64,000 bases of DNA. Source: Platycnemis pennipes (taxonomy: Eukaryota; Arthropoda; Insecta; Odonata; Platycnemididae). Shown piece by piece: positions 9,703 through 20,429 of the stretch. Each line of letters opens with the position of its first letter. The stretch's first letter is position 1. A program made the translations under genes and the position numbers. The notes under the pieces are model-generated. The model did not search any database, was not told the DNA's origin, and saw only the letters and a program-made list of their open reading frames with translations. Location of the stretch: the NCBI GenBank assembly GCA_933228895.1, contig OW121858.1:29535859-29599858 (forward strand), written 5' to 3'.

Positions 9703-9772
9703 TATCTACATCTATATCTACGACATACCCTACAAGCCACCTCGAGGGTGTGTGGCAGGGGGTGCATCCACA
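9703..9772 (-). mobile_element. Solo LINE 3'-end hairpin
   Basis: It reads ATCTACATCTATATCTACGA, then TACCCTACAAGCCACCTCGA, then GGGTGTGTGGCAGGGGGTG on the + strand, so LINE sense is minus. No LINE 3' UTR follows beyond about 70 bp. One stem base has changed (CCCTACAAG). Confidence 0.75.
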
Positions 9773-9984
9773 CCAGGAACAATTACACAACAAACAAAAA
9801 TGAACACCAAAAAGCAAGCACTACACCTTTAAAAGTAATTGGGGAAAAAGAAGAAAAACTACCAAATCCCAATCATGTAGGACACACCCATGAACACCAT
9901 GCATGCCTTGTGTTACTTGACTAGAGCGTGGAAAACTATCGCCCCTTTTAACCCTATTGTTGGCTATTAAATGTTGGTAGTGGG

Positions 9985-10335
9985 ATAATTCGATAGAGCG
10001 ATCATATACCATTAGTAACACGAAGATCGAAAGCGTTGAAACCATATGGTACTTAATGATGTCAAAATCACTAAATACTTATCGCTAGGGGAAGACATCA
10101 GGGAAATATGCGGCCGAGCGAAGAGAAAGCTAGGATTTATAAAAAGGGTACTATAGGGAAATGTGATGAGAAGACAAAAGAGCAACGATGTTACTTCTTT
10201 TCACTAGTTAGGCCCCACCTTGAGTATGCAGCCAGTTTATATGGGATCCGAATGAAAATAGGTTTGGTCAGAGAACTAGAGAGTGTGCAGCGTAGATCAG
10301 CTAGGTTCGTTAAAATAGGTTATGATAGGTTAAAT
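9985..10335 (+). pseudogene. LINE copy B1, C-terminal RT segment
   Basis: Starts at ATAATTCGATAGAGCGATCA, the same text as 10700-10720 in copy B2. It then encodes KKGTIGKCDEKTKEQRCYFF, SLVRPHLEYAASLYG and RELESVQRRSARFV (frame 10108-10356). It belongs to the same family as LINE A. It lacks the PQG and FADD blocks at its 5' side and joins directly to copy B2 on its 3' side instead of running into a 3' UTR. Confidence 0.8.
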
Positions 10336-11036
10336 TTACTGAGAGAGTTTTGGTAAAAATGAAGACGTTGTATGTTGGGTAAAAGAATTCTTTATTGGGC
10401 GAGAGCAGAGGGTTGTCATAGATGGTATCATGTCGGACACAAGCAAAGTCACATCGGGAGTTCCCCAGGGTAGCGTAATAGGTCCGCTTTTATTTCTTTT
10501 ATGCATAAACGATTTGGGTACCATAGTTAATATTAAGCTTAGACTTTTTGCAGACGATGCGGTAGTGTACAGGGGTATATCAAAAGAAGAAGACAGGAAA
10601 TCGCTTAGAAAGGATTTAGATGCAATTCAAGAGTGGTGCGACAAATGGCAGCTAGAGCTTAACCTTAAAAAGTGTGTAGCTATCGATTTTCGGAGGAGGA
10701 ATAATTCGATAGAGCGATCATATAAAATTAATAACACGAAGATCGAAAGAGTTGAAAAAACTATAAGGTATTTATGTTGTAACAATCACTAAAGATTTTT
10801 ATCGTGAGGGGTAGACACATCCAGGAAATATGTGGCCGAGCGAAGAGAAAGCTATGATTTATAAAAAGAGTACTTGGGTAATGTGATGAGAAGACAAAAG
10901 AGCGATGTTACTTCTTTTCACTACTTAGGTCCCATATTTAGTATGTAGGCAGTGTATGGGATCAGAATGAAAATAGGTTTGATCAGAGAACTAGACAGTG
11001 TGCAGCGAAGAGCAGAAATAGGTTCGTGAAAAGGTG
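10336..11036 (+). pseudogene. LINE copy B2, RT blocks 4-5 through C-terminus
   Basis: The frame at 10430-10792 contains SGVPQGSVIGPLLFLLCIND, then LRLFADDAVVYRGIS, then EWCDKWQLELNLKKC. The aspartates of FADD are the catalytic metal-binding pair of non-LTR reverse transcriptases. A second frame-broken segment at 10800-11035 matches the C-terminal domain of B1 and LINE A. It is the best-preserved RT core in the window but is truncated at both ends, and the C-terminal part carries frameshifts. A Harbinger-like element begins 4 bp downstream. Confidence 0.85.
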
Positions 11037-11039
11037 TTA

Positions 11040-12094
11040 AGGCCGTTTTACGCGGTCATTGATACTGCGCAGGCTGTTGCGAGAACACTTGCGCAAGAAA
11101 TATTGCTGCGCTGTGTAAAAGTGACGACTTGCGAGGACAGGCAGAGCCATGGCGTGAAAGCTTGCGTGTAGCAAATTAGAACATGTACTAATCTGATGGT
11201 ATATGCGTTCGCGGGCAAGTTTAAAGTTAATTTCTCTCACTAGATGGTGCAGATATAGCGGCAACGAATTGCCTGGGGAATTCTAGCGATTAAATAGGTT
11301 GTTGACGATTGAGTTGGGTGTTTTTTCTTTTGCACTCAACTCCTAAGGTAGCGAATACTTTGGAATAATGATGATCTGGGCGATTAATCACGGCGAAGCT
11401 CAAATTTCGTGCGTAAAGGAAGAACTCGTTACCTTGGCCCACATCCGTTCGTTCGTGGTGCAAATTTTGTGCTAAGTTAATACAGGACTAGGGTCTCTAC
11501 TATTATATGTTTAGACTATGGATTAAAACACATATTTTTATATAGAGTGGTGGTAATTTACTGCATCTTTCACGTCCAATTAATTTCTACCTAACAGATC
11601 TTGACGTTATGCGATATATATTGACGGTATCTACATCTACATCTACACGATACCCTGCAAGCCACCGTGAGTGTGTGTGGCAGGGGGTGAAGATCACCAA
11701 GCATGCACTACCAACATGCAAACAAGCAACTATAGGGTCTCATGCAACTAGATTGTCAGTATCTACATAGTAATTAAGGGGTTAATACATGCATCATGCA
11801 CTACAGGCTACTCAAAAATATTTCCCCTACCTATCCATTAGCTATCTGCCTATTCTGTTCTCTTATAGTATTATCTAATAGTCTATATGGTATTTATAGA
11901 CAGTATTACCGCTACTGAATAGGTAGTATGTTGTGATACTGACATAATTGTCACCGACGATTGCACAGTGTAAAGCTGTCAAAAAAAAGCATCCTCGCAA
12001 TTCTCTACGTCACACGGACTTTCGCAGACGACTGCTCAACAAACGGAATCGACATCAACTTGCGAAGTTTCAATGACTCCGAATGAAACGGCCT
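11040..12094. mobile_element. PIF/Harbinger-like MITE with nested LINE 3' end
   Basis: Left end AGGCCGTTTTACGCGG (11040) is matched at the right end by CCGAATGAAACGGCCT (ending 12094). Both sides are flanked by TTA (11037-11039 and 12095-12097). A 3-bp TTA/TWA duplication is typical of PIF/Harbinger elements. There is no transposase; a LINE 3' end at 11628-11935 is nested inside, so the element proper is about 745 bp. Subterminal text is rich in TTGCGAG/CTCGCAA words. Confidence 0.7.
11628..11935 (-). mobile_element. LINE copy C, 3' UTR and hairpin, nested
   Basis: It begins with the tail ATCTACATCTACATCTACAC and hairpin GATACCCTGCAAGCCACC...GGCAGGGGGTG, then follows LINE A's 3' UTR almost base for base (TAATTAAGGGGTTAATACATG, CTACAGGCTACTCAAAAAT) to about 11880. 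It is truncated within the 3' UTR. It lies wholly inside the Harbinger-like element, so it inserted later. Confidence 0.85.
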
Positions 12095-12099
12095 TTACT

Positions 12100-12297
12100 C
12101 CAACACAACACCCTGCAAGCCACCATCAAAAGGTGTGTGGCAGAGGGTGAATTCTTTCAGCTTAAAGTTAGTTTCCTTCCAGTCCTTATACCAACATGCA
12201 AATACCTATGCTATGCCTTGATACACTCGTGTTGCATATATTTACATCTATCCATATCCCTTAATGGGGAACATGCACTATTTTTTATACATCTTTG
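12100..12297 (-). mobile_element. LINE 3' UTR fragment of the D/E family
   Basis: Hairpin ACCCTGCAAGCCACC...GGTGTGTGGCAGAGGGTGAA is followed by text matching LINE E (CCAACATGCAAATACCTATG, TATGC.TTGAT.CACTCGT). It stops at the start of the ~750-bp dispersed repeat. Confidence 0.75.
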
Positions 12298-13047
12298 AAT
12301 GTGAAGTTTATTAGCTAAAATGTGCTTGGCGAAAATTTTGCTGAAGAATTAAGTTGCGTTACAAAGATATTACTCTTTGAAAATTGTACCTTTTCGGAAG
12401 CTTAAAAAAACACGACGTCATCGCATGACGTCACGGCACGGTATCACTATGGGCGTTGTTTATCTGTTGCTATGCGTGGAGGTAAGTTGTTAAATGAAAA
12501 CTTGGCGATAGCGTATGTATTTATCTCATTTGTTTATTGCAACAAACGATTGTATTTCGATTTTTTATTTACGTAGTATGGATGGTAACGAGCAAATCGT
12601 CCATTAATTATATAATGCCTGCTTAGTGCCCAAGAATTTCTACTACATCTCTGCAATCGCTGGTTTTTTTAAGAAAGCCGCCATAAGGGAGTCAACCAAA
12701 GTAGAATTGTCGGAATGTTCTTTTATAAGTATTTTTTCAGTCATCGTTTCGTACGAGAAACGGCTAAAAACCTCAAAACAATATATTCACTTCGTTTTCT
12801 TTTAAAAATAAATGTCTATCTCCGTAGCAATATGGAACCTATACCGTGCAGTGACGTCAGAAGGCGTTTCAGGTCACGTGACTTTCGTAAATTTTCGGGA
12901 TCATTTCAATATCAGTTAATAATAATCTTTGTGTTGGGCCTAGAAAAATTTGGCTTATATATTTAAATTTGTGAGAAAATTTTGCATCAAGTGCATCATT
13001 GATCTTTGAGGAACAAATTTCGTGCATTCTACCCATTGTACGAGGTA
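12298..13047 (+). repeat. Dispersed ~750-bp repeat, forward copy
   Basis: It starts with GTGAAGTTTATTAGCTAAAA and aligns, as reverse complement, with 18430-19188. It contains a CRE-type TGACGTCA (12426-12433), another GTGACGTCAG (12851-12860) and GTCACGTGAC (12873-12882). The ends have no obvious inverted repeats, and no coding frame is conserved between the copies. Class undetermined: possibly a non-autonomous element carrying its own promoter. Confidence 0.8.
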
Positions 13048-13059
13048 TTTAAGGACAGA

Positions 13060-13500
13060 AGGACATTTTGAATCAATATTTAACGTATTCCCTATTTCCC
13101 TTGGATGCGCTGCCTATTGTGTTCTCAACTGTTCATGGGAAAAATGACATTTTAAATCTATTAGGCACGATCTCTCAAATCTTGTTGATCTGCTCAAATC
13201 TTGTCTTATACGGCGAAGTTCTTAATACTTACCTAATGCCATCTGTGAATAAATTGGCTTCGAATTTACCTAAAAGGTTTAACCTTAGTTTTAACCGCTG
13301 TTCGTAAAATAATTCCCAGCCTAGTTCTTCTATTAAACTATTAACACTTTTGATTACAGTTCGTAACAATTCGTTCGTTGACTCTTATTCGCAATAATTA
13401 TCGTATTGAGGTCTTTAATGAATCTTGCAGATCTTCTTTGCAATACGCTCTGATTCCTTTATCAGATCGCCTCTTGTAATTTGGACGTAATATCCTAAAT
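13060..13500 (-). pseudogene. LINE fragment related to family A, diverged
   Basis: Its text parallels the LINE A 3' UTR (CTGCCTATTGTGTTCTCAAC, GGGAAAAATGACATTTTAAA). Towards 13440 the minus strand encodes RGDLIKESERIAKKICKIH, equivalent to the RELDSVQRR segment of the LINE C-terminus. Many substitutions show greater age than copies A-C. Confidence 0.65.
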
Positions 13501-13565
13501 AAATTCCAAGATAATGTTTTCAGTGATGATGACCTCAATGTTAGGTTATTCTCTGTGGAATGTAT
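13500..13565 (+). pseudogene. Short LINE D-type fragment
   Basis: AAATAAATTCCAAGATAATG and TTTTCAGTGATGATGACC match 36910-36955 of LINE D on the same strand. It abuts the preceding minus-strand LINE tail to tail. Confidence 0.6.
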
Positions 13566-14117
13566 ACGTGTAATGGTGTACCAAGTGTTGAGTTTTTGCG
13601 ATCAACGGTTTCCTTAAAATATTGATTATTTCGTGAGTACCTCGCGGAGAAACGTTAGGGGTTGGGGGATCAATCTCTTTCCGTCTTAGAAAATAGGGAT
13701 TCCTTTGCACTAGCAGGGGTCCACCCCCACCCCCGTGAAGACCCGGAGGGGTAGGAATGCGGCTAGGGGGTGGAGTTGCTCTGATTGGCGAGGGTTCAGC
13801 GCGAGGGGTGTGTGTGCAGTTGGAAGGGGGAGGGGCGGGGTTGGGTTCGTACGTCTGGCGTTCGGCTGCGACCAGGGGTGGATTCACCCCTCAGTGTAAC
13901 ACCGGCTGCTGTCAGGTCAGGGAGTGAGGGAACCAAGACTCCTTGCCCGCCCCTGGTACGATAAAAGGGGTGTCAGGGAACCCCTGCGGACCGGGGAACG
14001 TCCCCTCGCCCGTATCCTTACCGAGGGCCTTATCCTGGCCGGCGACTCCAGCCATCTCCGCGACGACGGACCCGAACACGTGGTCGCTCTGACTCCCGTG
14101 AGACTCGCAACAATACT
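13566..14117. other. GC-rich, C/G-skewed island
   Basis: It contains runs such as CCACCCCCACCCCCG and GGGGGAGGGGCGGGG, with CpGs common in 13900-14100. Open frames up to 149 codons occur on both strands and are explained by few AT-rich stops. Their proteins are P/R/G-rich without domains. It may be a CpG-island-like promoter region or an element's terminal region; nothing decides between these. Confidence 0.5.
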
Positions 14118-14562
14118 CGCATTGTTGCGGCAACAATCAACTCCCCCCCTCTCTCTCAGCCTCGACGTCATTGTTGTGTTTCTAGTGACAAGTTCGACGA
14201 TTTCAACCAGCTCAAGAACTCGAGTTTTGTTGACGGACAACCGTGCATTGTTGCAGCAACAACCGCTCTCTCTGCCTCCCTCAAGAACTCAAAGTTTTGT
14301 TGACGGACAACCGTGCATTGTTGCAGCAACAACCGCTCTCTCTGCCTCTCTCAAGAACTCAAAGTTTTGTTGACGGAGAACCGTGCATTGTTGCTGCAAC
14401 GGTCGCTCTCTCTCTGCCTATCTCAAGAACTCAAAGTTTTGTTGTTGGACAACCGTGCATTTTTGCAGAAACAATCGCTCTCTCTGCCTCCCTCAATAAC
14501 TCAAAGTTTTGTTGACGGAGAACCGTGCATTGTTGTAGCAACAATCGCTCTCTCTCTCCGTC
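14118..14562. repeat. 70-bp minisatellite, five units plus a leader
   Basis: CTCAAGAACTC or a variant starts at 14211, 14280, 14350, 14422 and 14492 (periods 69-72). Each unit holds TTTTGTTGACGGACAACCGTG, a palindrome TTGTTGC/A/GCAACAA that is intact in the first complete units, and a CTCTCTCTGCCTC run. A degenerate leader at 14118-14165 has CATTGTTGCGGCAACAATC. Overlapping frames across the array arise because the period is not a multiple of three. Confidence 0.95.
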
Positions 14563-15700
14563 TACACATCATTGGTAGTTCGTGGTTTTGGGACAGGTTA
14601 GTCGGTTTTGTGCTGCACGAAGTTTTCTATCGAGTTTATGCTTTTATTTCAAAAGTTTTGCGTACTCTTTATCGTGCCCTTCGGAGACAAACAATCGTTC
14701 TTCAACTGTTAATTTCGTGTGACGTCATAAACTGTTTTGTTACTGGTGCCCATTGTTTACAGTGTGCGTGTGTGAAGCTTTGTTACTTTTTTGGTGTGCT
14801 TCGTGACTGTCAGCTGTTTTCGTCACGTGCCGGAGGAGGTGAAGAGAAAAACTTTGATTGACACCGCTCCTTTCGTTCGTTTGTTGTTTGTTTTTGTTTG
14901 AAAACAAAGGGTTGCCAACTTGACGACACAGTTCCTGATCAAACCCTTTACACAGACTTGGGCGAACTTTTTCAAAGTCGACTGTCGAGAAAGTTTACCG
15001 TCGACGACTCCCGCGAAATACCTTGAGGAGAGACGGTGCATGCGATTGGTCGAGATCCTCGTGTTTGAGCCATCCTCGGCCAATAGGAGAGCGCCCCTCG
15101 GGACGTTTCGTTAATCGAGGTGAGTTGTGTGCGTGAACCAAGTCCAAATTTGTTAGCCCCCCTGTGAACTGTGTTGTGGTGAACTTTGGAGATAGATTGA
15201 CGTTGATAAACGGAACGGTTAGACTGTTACTCTATTCTTGTTCGTCTCTGAATTGTCGCCCGTTAGTCGCCAACCAATCATTGTCGCTCCGTCTCCGTGG
15301 ATACCGACACATTGTCGTTTCGTCGGTTCGTGTGCCGCGCAATGTTGCGTCATGTTTACGTTCCGTTACCATAAGCTATTGTTGTCTCTTGAAATTCAAT
15401 TTACATGAACAATTTACATGAACAATTTACATGAACAATTTGCGACGATTATCGATAACAGTTACAATAAATCGTTTTGTTGAGTGATGACGTTTATCTT
15501 CATATCGACTCTGAAGTGCCGAATTTCGTAGTATCGAGGTTGGGGTGAACTGCGCGGCGCATATCCGTATTTGACGACATTTATGAAACATTTTTTCCGA
15601 ATTTCGCGCGATCGACCAATCGAACTCGGAGGATAATTTTTCTCCGATTCCGCGCATCTTACTGAAACAAGAAAAGCGTCTGTATTTTTTTAAACATTTC
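14563..15700. promoter_or_regulatory. GC-richer zone with CCAAT boxes; possible promoter
   Basis: GATTGG (15042) and CCAATAGG (15081) lie just upstream of CGAGGTGAGTTG (15116), which could be an exon end with donor site. Another CCAAT lies near 15272. CpG is common. No exon with recognisable protein was found downstream, so promoter status is speculative. 15400-15441 carries three copies of a 13-bp unit, TTACATGAACAAT. Confidence 0.25.
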
Positions 15701-15883
15701 TTTGAAACTTTTTTTATTCCTAAGATATAAATAAGGAATTTTACAACTTATAATTTCGTGTCAGACGTCATAGTAATGGTAATCGATTGAATATTACATT
15801 ATTATTTCTGCATAGGTCGCATTTTTTCGATCCGATGTTGCGAGCGTGTTAATGACACACTCGAAACATAAAAGAAAAATTAT

Positions 15884-15912
15884 GTAGGGTGTATGGCACG
15901 GGGTGAATTTTT
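15884..15912 (-). mobile_element. LINE hairpin remnant
   Basis: GGGTGTATGGCACGGGGTGA retains the second half of the 3' hairpin with changes. The first stem arm and tail are lost. Confidence 0.4.
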
Positions 15913-16930
15913 TTTACAAGTAATACTGTACGTAGATGGACTTGCTGTCGACCAAAATATTTATTTGTTTACAAAGTAACCGTAGGAACTACAGAAAATC
16001 CAACTATGCCTTCGCTCTTTTCTCGTGTGATTTTACTTTAAATACTGGACATTTAAAAGTTTCAAATATTTCAAATATTTTTTCATGGAAGATTTGGATG
16101 TGAAAAGTGAAGGTTTTTTTCAACATGTTGAATAAATACGTCGATTGAAAAAAATTATTTTCGTATGTTTCATAAATCGTCTCACGCTAGAAAAATACTT
16201 CCATAATTTCCATAAAGTAATTTCCAGGTGCGTATAATTAGTTTTAAGTTAATGAAATGTGTTCCTCTATAATTTTTTCGACATACTTGGAAAATTATTG
16301 CACTGCACAAGATCACCTCTGAATGCAGCTTAATATTACGTAGTGTTACTACATTTTTTTAACCATCCCATAGCGTACAACACTATTAACCTCCGCAAGG
16401 GTGTGTGGCAGGGGTTGTTGGGTCAACTGCCGATCGAATTTGAGTCGAAGTCTACGTATAAATAGAATTTAGGTGAAAAAACTTCGTCAATCAATGATGT
16501 GCTGTGGTGTGTTATAGTGTTAGAGATAATAATACCTATATATACTGTGCAGGGTGAGTGGCAGGCCCCCAGACACGTACGTAAGTTCACCTATGATGCG
16601 TAACTTAGGGTAATTTCTTTGAATTCCTTACCTAACACACTTCGTCAGTTCTTAAGACAATGATTTGTTTTAAATGCGTTGTCGACCTAGGATTTTGTGG
16701 AAAAACTTCGTTAATTTCGTTACAAAAACGCTTTTTCGGCGGATATTCTTGATTACGCAACAATAGAACATCGTGTCGCGATGATTGTTGCGCAACAATC
16801 GTCCGTGACAACTGAATAATAATAATAATTAATAATTTTTTCGACAATCGTATCGCTTCCCCTGATTGTTGTATTTCACTCCAACCTTAATGTCCTCCAC
16901 TGTTGTCACGCGAGAATCAAATCCTTCCCA
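15913..16930. other. AT-rich DNA with hairpin remnants and CAACAAT words
   Basis: 16390-16420 (CCTCCGCAAGGGTGTGTGGC then AGGGG) is a second decayed LINE hairpin, and 16548-16565 is a weaker one. 16755-16880 holds alternating CAACAAT and ATTGTTG words, including GATTGTTGCGCAACAATC, a near-perfect palindrome. No coding text was recognised. Confidence 0.45.
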
Positions 16931-16937
16931 GGGTTGA

Positions 16938-17000
16938 TTGTTTGGCTATCAGGGCCGGCCTTCAATCTGCACGTCCCTGGTTCGAACCCCGCCAATAGCA
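16938..17000 (+). ncRNA. tRNA-like segment with B box, likely SINE relic
   Basis: CCTGGTTCGAACCCCGCC contains a consensus RNA polymerase III B box, GGTTCGAACCC. The upstream 45 bp are too short and poorly folded for a full tRNA, and there is no clear A box. Probably the head of a decayed tRNA-derived SINE. Confidence 0.4.
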
Positions 17001-17308
17001 AACGTATTGGAGTTGCGATGACGAACAATAATTCGATTTTCCGGCTGCAGCAATGACAAGTTCAGTAATCAGACCGTCTGATGGTACGTTAGAAACTCTT
17101 ATCTCTAGGCGTGTTCTTGGAAGTTCATTCACTGCCGGCTTCTTATCTTTCTCCAAGGATTTCTTCGAGAAATTCTCGCATGTGACCGATTTAAAGACGT
17201 TTTTTTCAACGGTGATACCTTATTCAATTACCAGATACCGATGTGCGTTTGTTGCTTCTGCGCTTAGAAACAAGGCTGTCGGGAAGAATATTAAGTGCTT
17301 ACTCGTTC
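17001..17308. other. Unassigned DNA before a TTAA element
   Basis: A 91-codon frame (17053-17328) runs into the TTAA element end and shows no recognised domain. Confidence 0.35.
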
Positions 17309-17312
17309 TTAA

Positions 17313-18300
17313 GGAGGTTCCACCGTGACTCCGCGATTCAATATCCCGCAAAAGAGATATTATATGTTATTTCATGAATGAATACCGATCCAGAAAAACA
17401 CCTAGGTATATGGAAAATTATGCATAGTCTGATAACGCATAGCACACAACAGAATAAATAATAATAGTACACAATAATGAGTATTCTATTGTATAGCACG
17501 TTGTAGATGCATTCTATTCTAATTAATGCTCTTTTTTAAACTCATTTTGACTTCGGAACATGACTGACGTGTTGTTGCCACGTTTAATTTACAAAGTGAG
17601 AATACATGCTCAATCCCGCTAAGACATATTCTAAAATAGTTTAAATATTTTCTTACTTAGTTTTAAACTATTCCCTTGCAAATACAACTCCTTGTTTTGA
17701 ATTTTATTAGTATTCACAATTTTGAAAATTGTTTGGCAACAATGTCGCTGCTACCATTTGGAAGCATTGGTATTAATTACACCATGTCAATAACCAAATG
17801 AGAATGTTTAAATTGCATAAAAATATAATAAGGACGTTGTTGTAAGGTATATTCATAAATTAAGTTACTAATAAGCACGTTCCGTCACAAGTACCGTTGC
17901 CAATGATAACAACATACTGTAGCGACACTTTCATGTAACTAAGGCTTTTCTGCTTTTTTTTCGAGCAAACATTTATTAATGTCAATTAAACAAGTGTGGT
18001 AAGGCGAGAACTATTTTACAATGCTAAATTATACATAAAATTGCGCATATCATATTAGTTTTTCGTCAAGACGACATTTCTCTTTGCATTATTAATCTGC
18101 AAAATTTACTGCAAGAGCCACGCTATGCTCTATAACCACGTAACTATAAAATGGCTGATTTTCAACGTCTTTTTTCTTCAAGTATATAATTGATGGGAAG
18201 GCCAAATTATTTTATTGCCAATCGATAGAAGGGCCAAAAAATGATATATCTTGAAATATTCACAAAAATTACATCTACTTCATAATTCGGTGGAGCCACC
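17313..18300 (+). mobile_element. TTAA element copy 1
   Basis: Non-autonomous DNA transposon of 988 bp. It starts GGAGGTTCCACCGTGACTCC and ends AATTCGGTGGAGCCACC. It is flanked by TTAA at 17309-17312 and 18301-18304. The inverted repeat is about 13 bp, GG.GG.TCCACCG. The interior is AT-rich without a conserved frame. TTAA duplication is the mark of piggyBac and Kolobok; the GG start is not the usual piggyBac CCY end, so the superfamily is open. Confidence 0.9.
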
Positions 18301-18429
18301 TTAATTGTAACCAACTCTCACAAAAGTAGGCTTCCCTTAAAAAGATGCTGAAACTAGAGATGAAATGCAGTAAAAATATCACGGTATCCTCTCTTATAGG
18401 CCCGGGTTCATACAGATAATTTGGTCTTT

Positions 18430-19188
18430 CAGAATAACGTTCCGTATGATGGGGAATATGCAGGAAATTTGTTTCACAAAGAGTAATGATGTAGTTGATG
18501 CGAAATTTTCTCAACAATTTAAATAATATAAGCCAAATTTTTCTCCGCCCAACCATAACGATTATCAAATGATATTAAAATGTTCCCGGAAATCGACGAA
18601 AGTCACGTGACCTGAAACGCCTTCTGACGTCACTGCACGGTATATGTTCCGTATTGCTACGGAGTTAGACATTTATATTTAAAAGAAAACGAAGTGAATA
18701 TATTGTCTTGAGGTTTTTAGCCGTTTCTCGAAATAAACGATGACTGGAAAAATAATTAAAAAAGCACATTCCGACAATTTCCTTATGTTGACTCCCTTAT
18801 GGCGGAGTTCTTCTTAAAAAATTAGTAATTGCATAGATGTAGAAGAAATTCTTGGGCACTAAACAGGCATTATATAATTAATGGACGATTTTCTCGTTAC
18901 CATCCACACTACGCAAATAAAAAATCGAAATACAATCGTTTATTGCATTAAACAAATGAGATAAATACATACGTTATCGCCAAGTATTCATTTAACAACT
19001 TACCTCCGCGCATAGCAACAGATAAACAACGCCCTTAGTGATACCGTGCCGTGACGTCATGCGATGACGTCGTGTTTTTATAAGCTTCCGAAAAGGTACA
19101 ATTTTCAAAGAGTAATATCTTTGTAACACAACTTAATTCTTCAGCAAAATTTTCGCCAAGCACATTTTAGCTAATAAACTTCACATTA
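18430..19188 (-). repeat. Dispersed ~750-bp repeat, inverted copy
   Basis: Reverse complement of 12298-13047, matching through AGTCACGTGACCTGAAACGC, the GACGTC sites and the end CTAATAAACTTCAC. The two copies lie about 5.4 kb apart in opposite orientation with a TTAA element and unrelated DNA between them. Single-base and small indel differences show they are not a very recent duplication. Confidence 0.8.
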
Positions 19189-20429
19189 AAAGAGTTGGAT
19201 CTTCCCCATTCCATAGCAACAGACATTGCCTTGGTAGTTTTGGCACAGAATCGCGTATGGCTTTTTTGGCAATCTTGTCATTGGTGGCCCGGGTTCGAGC
19301 CTCACCTTGTTATCGAAATATTTTTAACTGAAACGGGAGAACATCATCATTAGTCAGCAAACCGTAGGAGAGCTGGAAGAGTATTGTTACCTAGGTTCCC
19401 GTATATCCATGGACACGACCGATCAACATTATCCAAAAACTGAAGTCCATTACTCGTAAAAAAAAAGGAACCAGGTAGATGTTGGAGCGGATTTTTTTCT
19501 GGTAACAGAGAAATTCAATGCCACTACCGTCTGCGCCAAAATCTTGTAGACTCTTGAGTTTAAACCTAGATAACTCCGAAACCCTTCATCGGATTTTCAC
19601 GTTATTTACATATTAATTTAGATAATTTTGTTGTTGATTGAACACATTGTCTATATAATTTTCAGAAAGAAATTTTGGACCTGTTTCTTATGTTAGAGTA
19701 AAAAAAGGGCCCATTTTTTTAGCGCTACGGCGCCATGCGTCACTTTAACGTCTAATAACTTCCATGCAAAGCGTTTGAATAAAACAAGTTTTTAACACAG
19801 GGTGAATTATATCTTTGTTATCACGCCTACGAAGTTTCAAGGTTTTAACTCTAGTACTTATTGGTATGCCTTTCAATTTATGACCGCACTTATTCTCGGC
19901 AACTATGCATCATGGCGCCACGAGACCAAAACTGTCATCTTCCTCTTTGAATTTCCGGAGCGAATCAGATATTATCATTTAGCTGATGTAATCACCTTGT
20001 TTTACATCGAATTTTATGTTTCATGAAAAAACGCGCGAGCCCACAGCAGGACACTCCGCCGGCAACGCTGCGCTTTTTCTGCGCTGCTGTTTTTTCAGGA
20101 AACATAAAATTATATATAAAATAAGGTGCTAATTTAATTTTTATAAACCAACTCCTGAAACATAAGTAGGAGGAGGATAAGAAGTTACCAGGGAAGGACT
20201 AAAGAAGACGGAAAAATTCAGGAGACGTTGAGAGGAGACGAAGAGAGCATTATTGTACCAGAAGGACAGAAATCACTTGAAGACTGAAAGAGTATTGTTG
20301 TTACCATGGTTTCCGAATCTCCTTGGCGATGATCGATCAATATTATCCGGGAACGCAAGCCTAGTACTCATACAAAACTAACTTGAGCAATATTTGAGTG
20401 TATTTTTATCTTGAAATAGAGAAATTCAA
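19189..20429 (+). pseudogene. Decayed non-LTR RT scraps on the plus strand
   Basis: At 19370-19410 the plus strand reads GELEEYCYLGSRISMD, the 'YLGS.I..DG' block found after the RT core in RTE-like elements. A second copy of the same text, more broken, lies at 20285-20345 (GAAAGAGTATTGTTG...TCGATCAATATTATCC). A B-box-like GGGTTCGAGCC occurs at 19283. The rest, including 19450-20250, is unassigned. Confidence 0.5.

Noticed and set aside
13924..14861. Overlapping 90-182 codon frames as proteins with repeats
   Set aside because: They run through a 70-bp minisatellite in different frames; the period is not a multiple of three and the residues just mirror the repeat.
14563..15700. Confident host gene promoter
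   Set aside because: CCAAT boxes and a donor-like word are present but no exon can be recognised; kept only as a low-confidence regulatory region.
12298..19188. Polinton-type element with long terminal inverted repeats
   Set aside because: No polymerase, integrase or packaging-type genes appear between the arms, and the interval is filled with unrelated repeats; two separate copies of a dispersed repeat is simpler.
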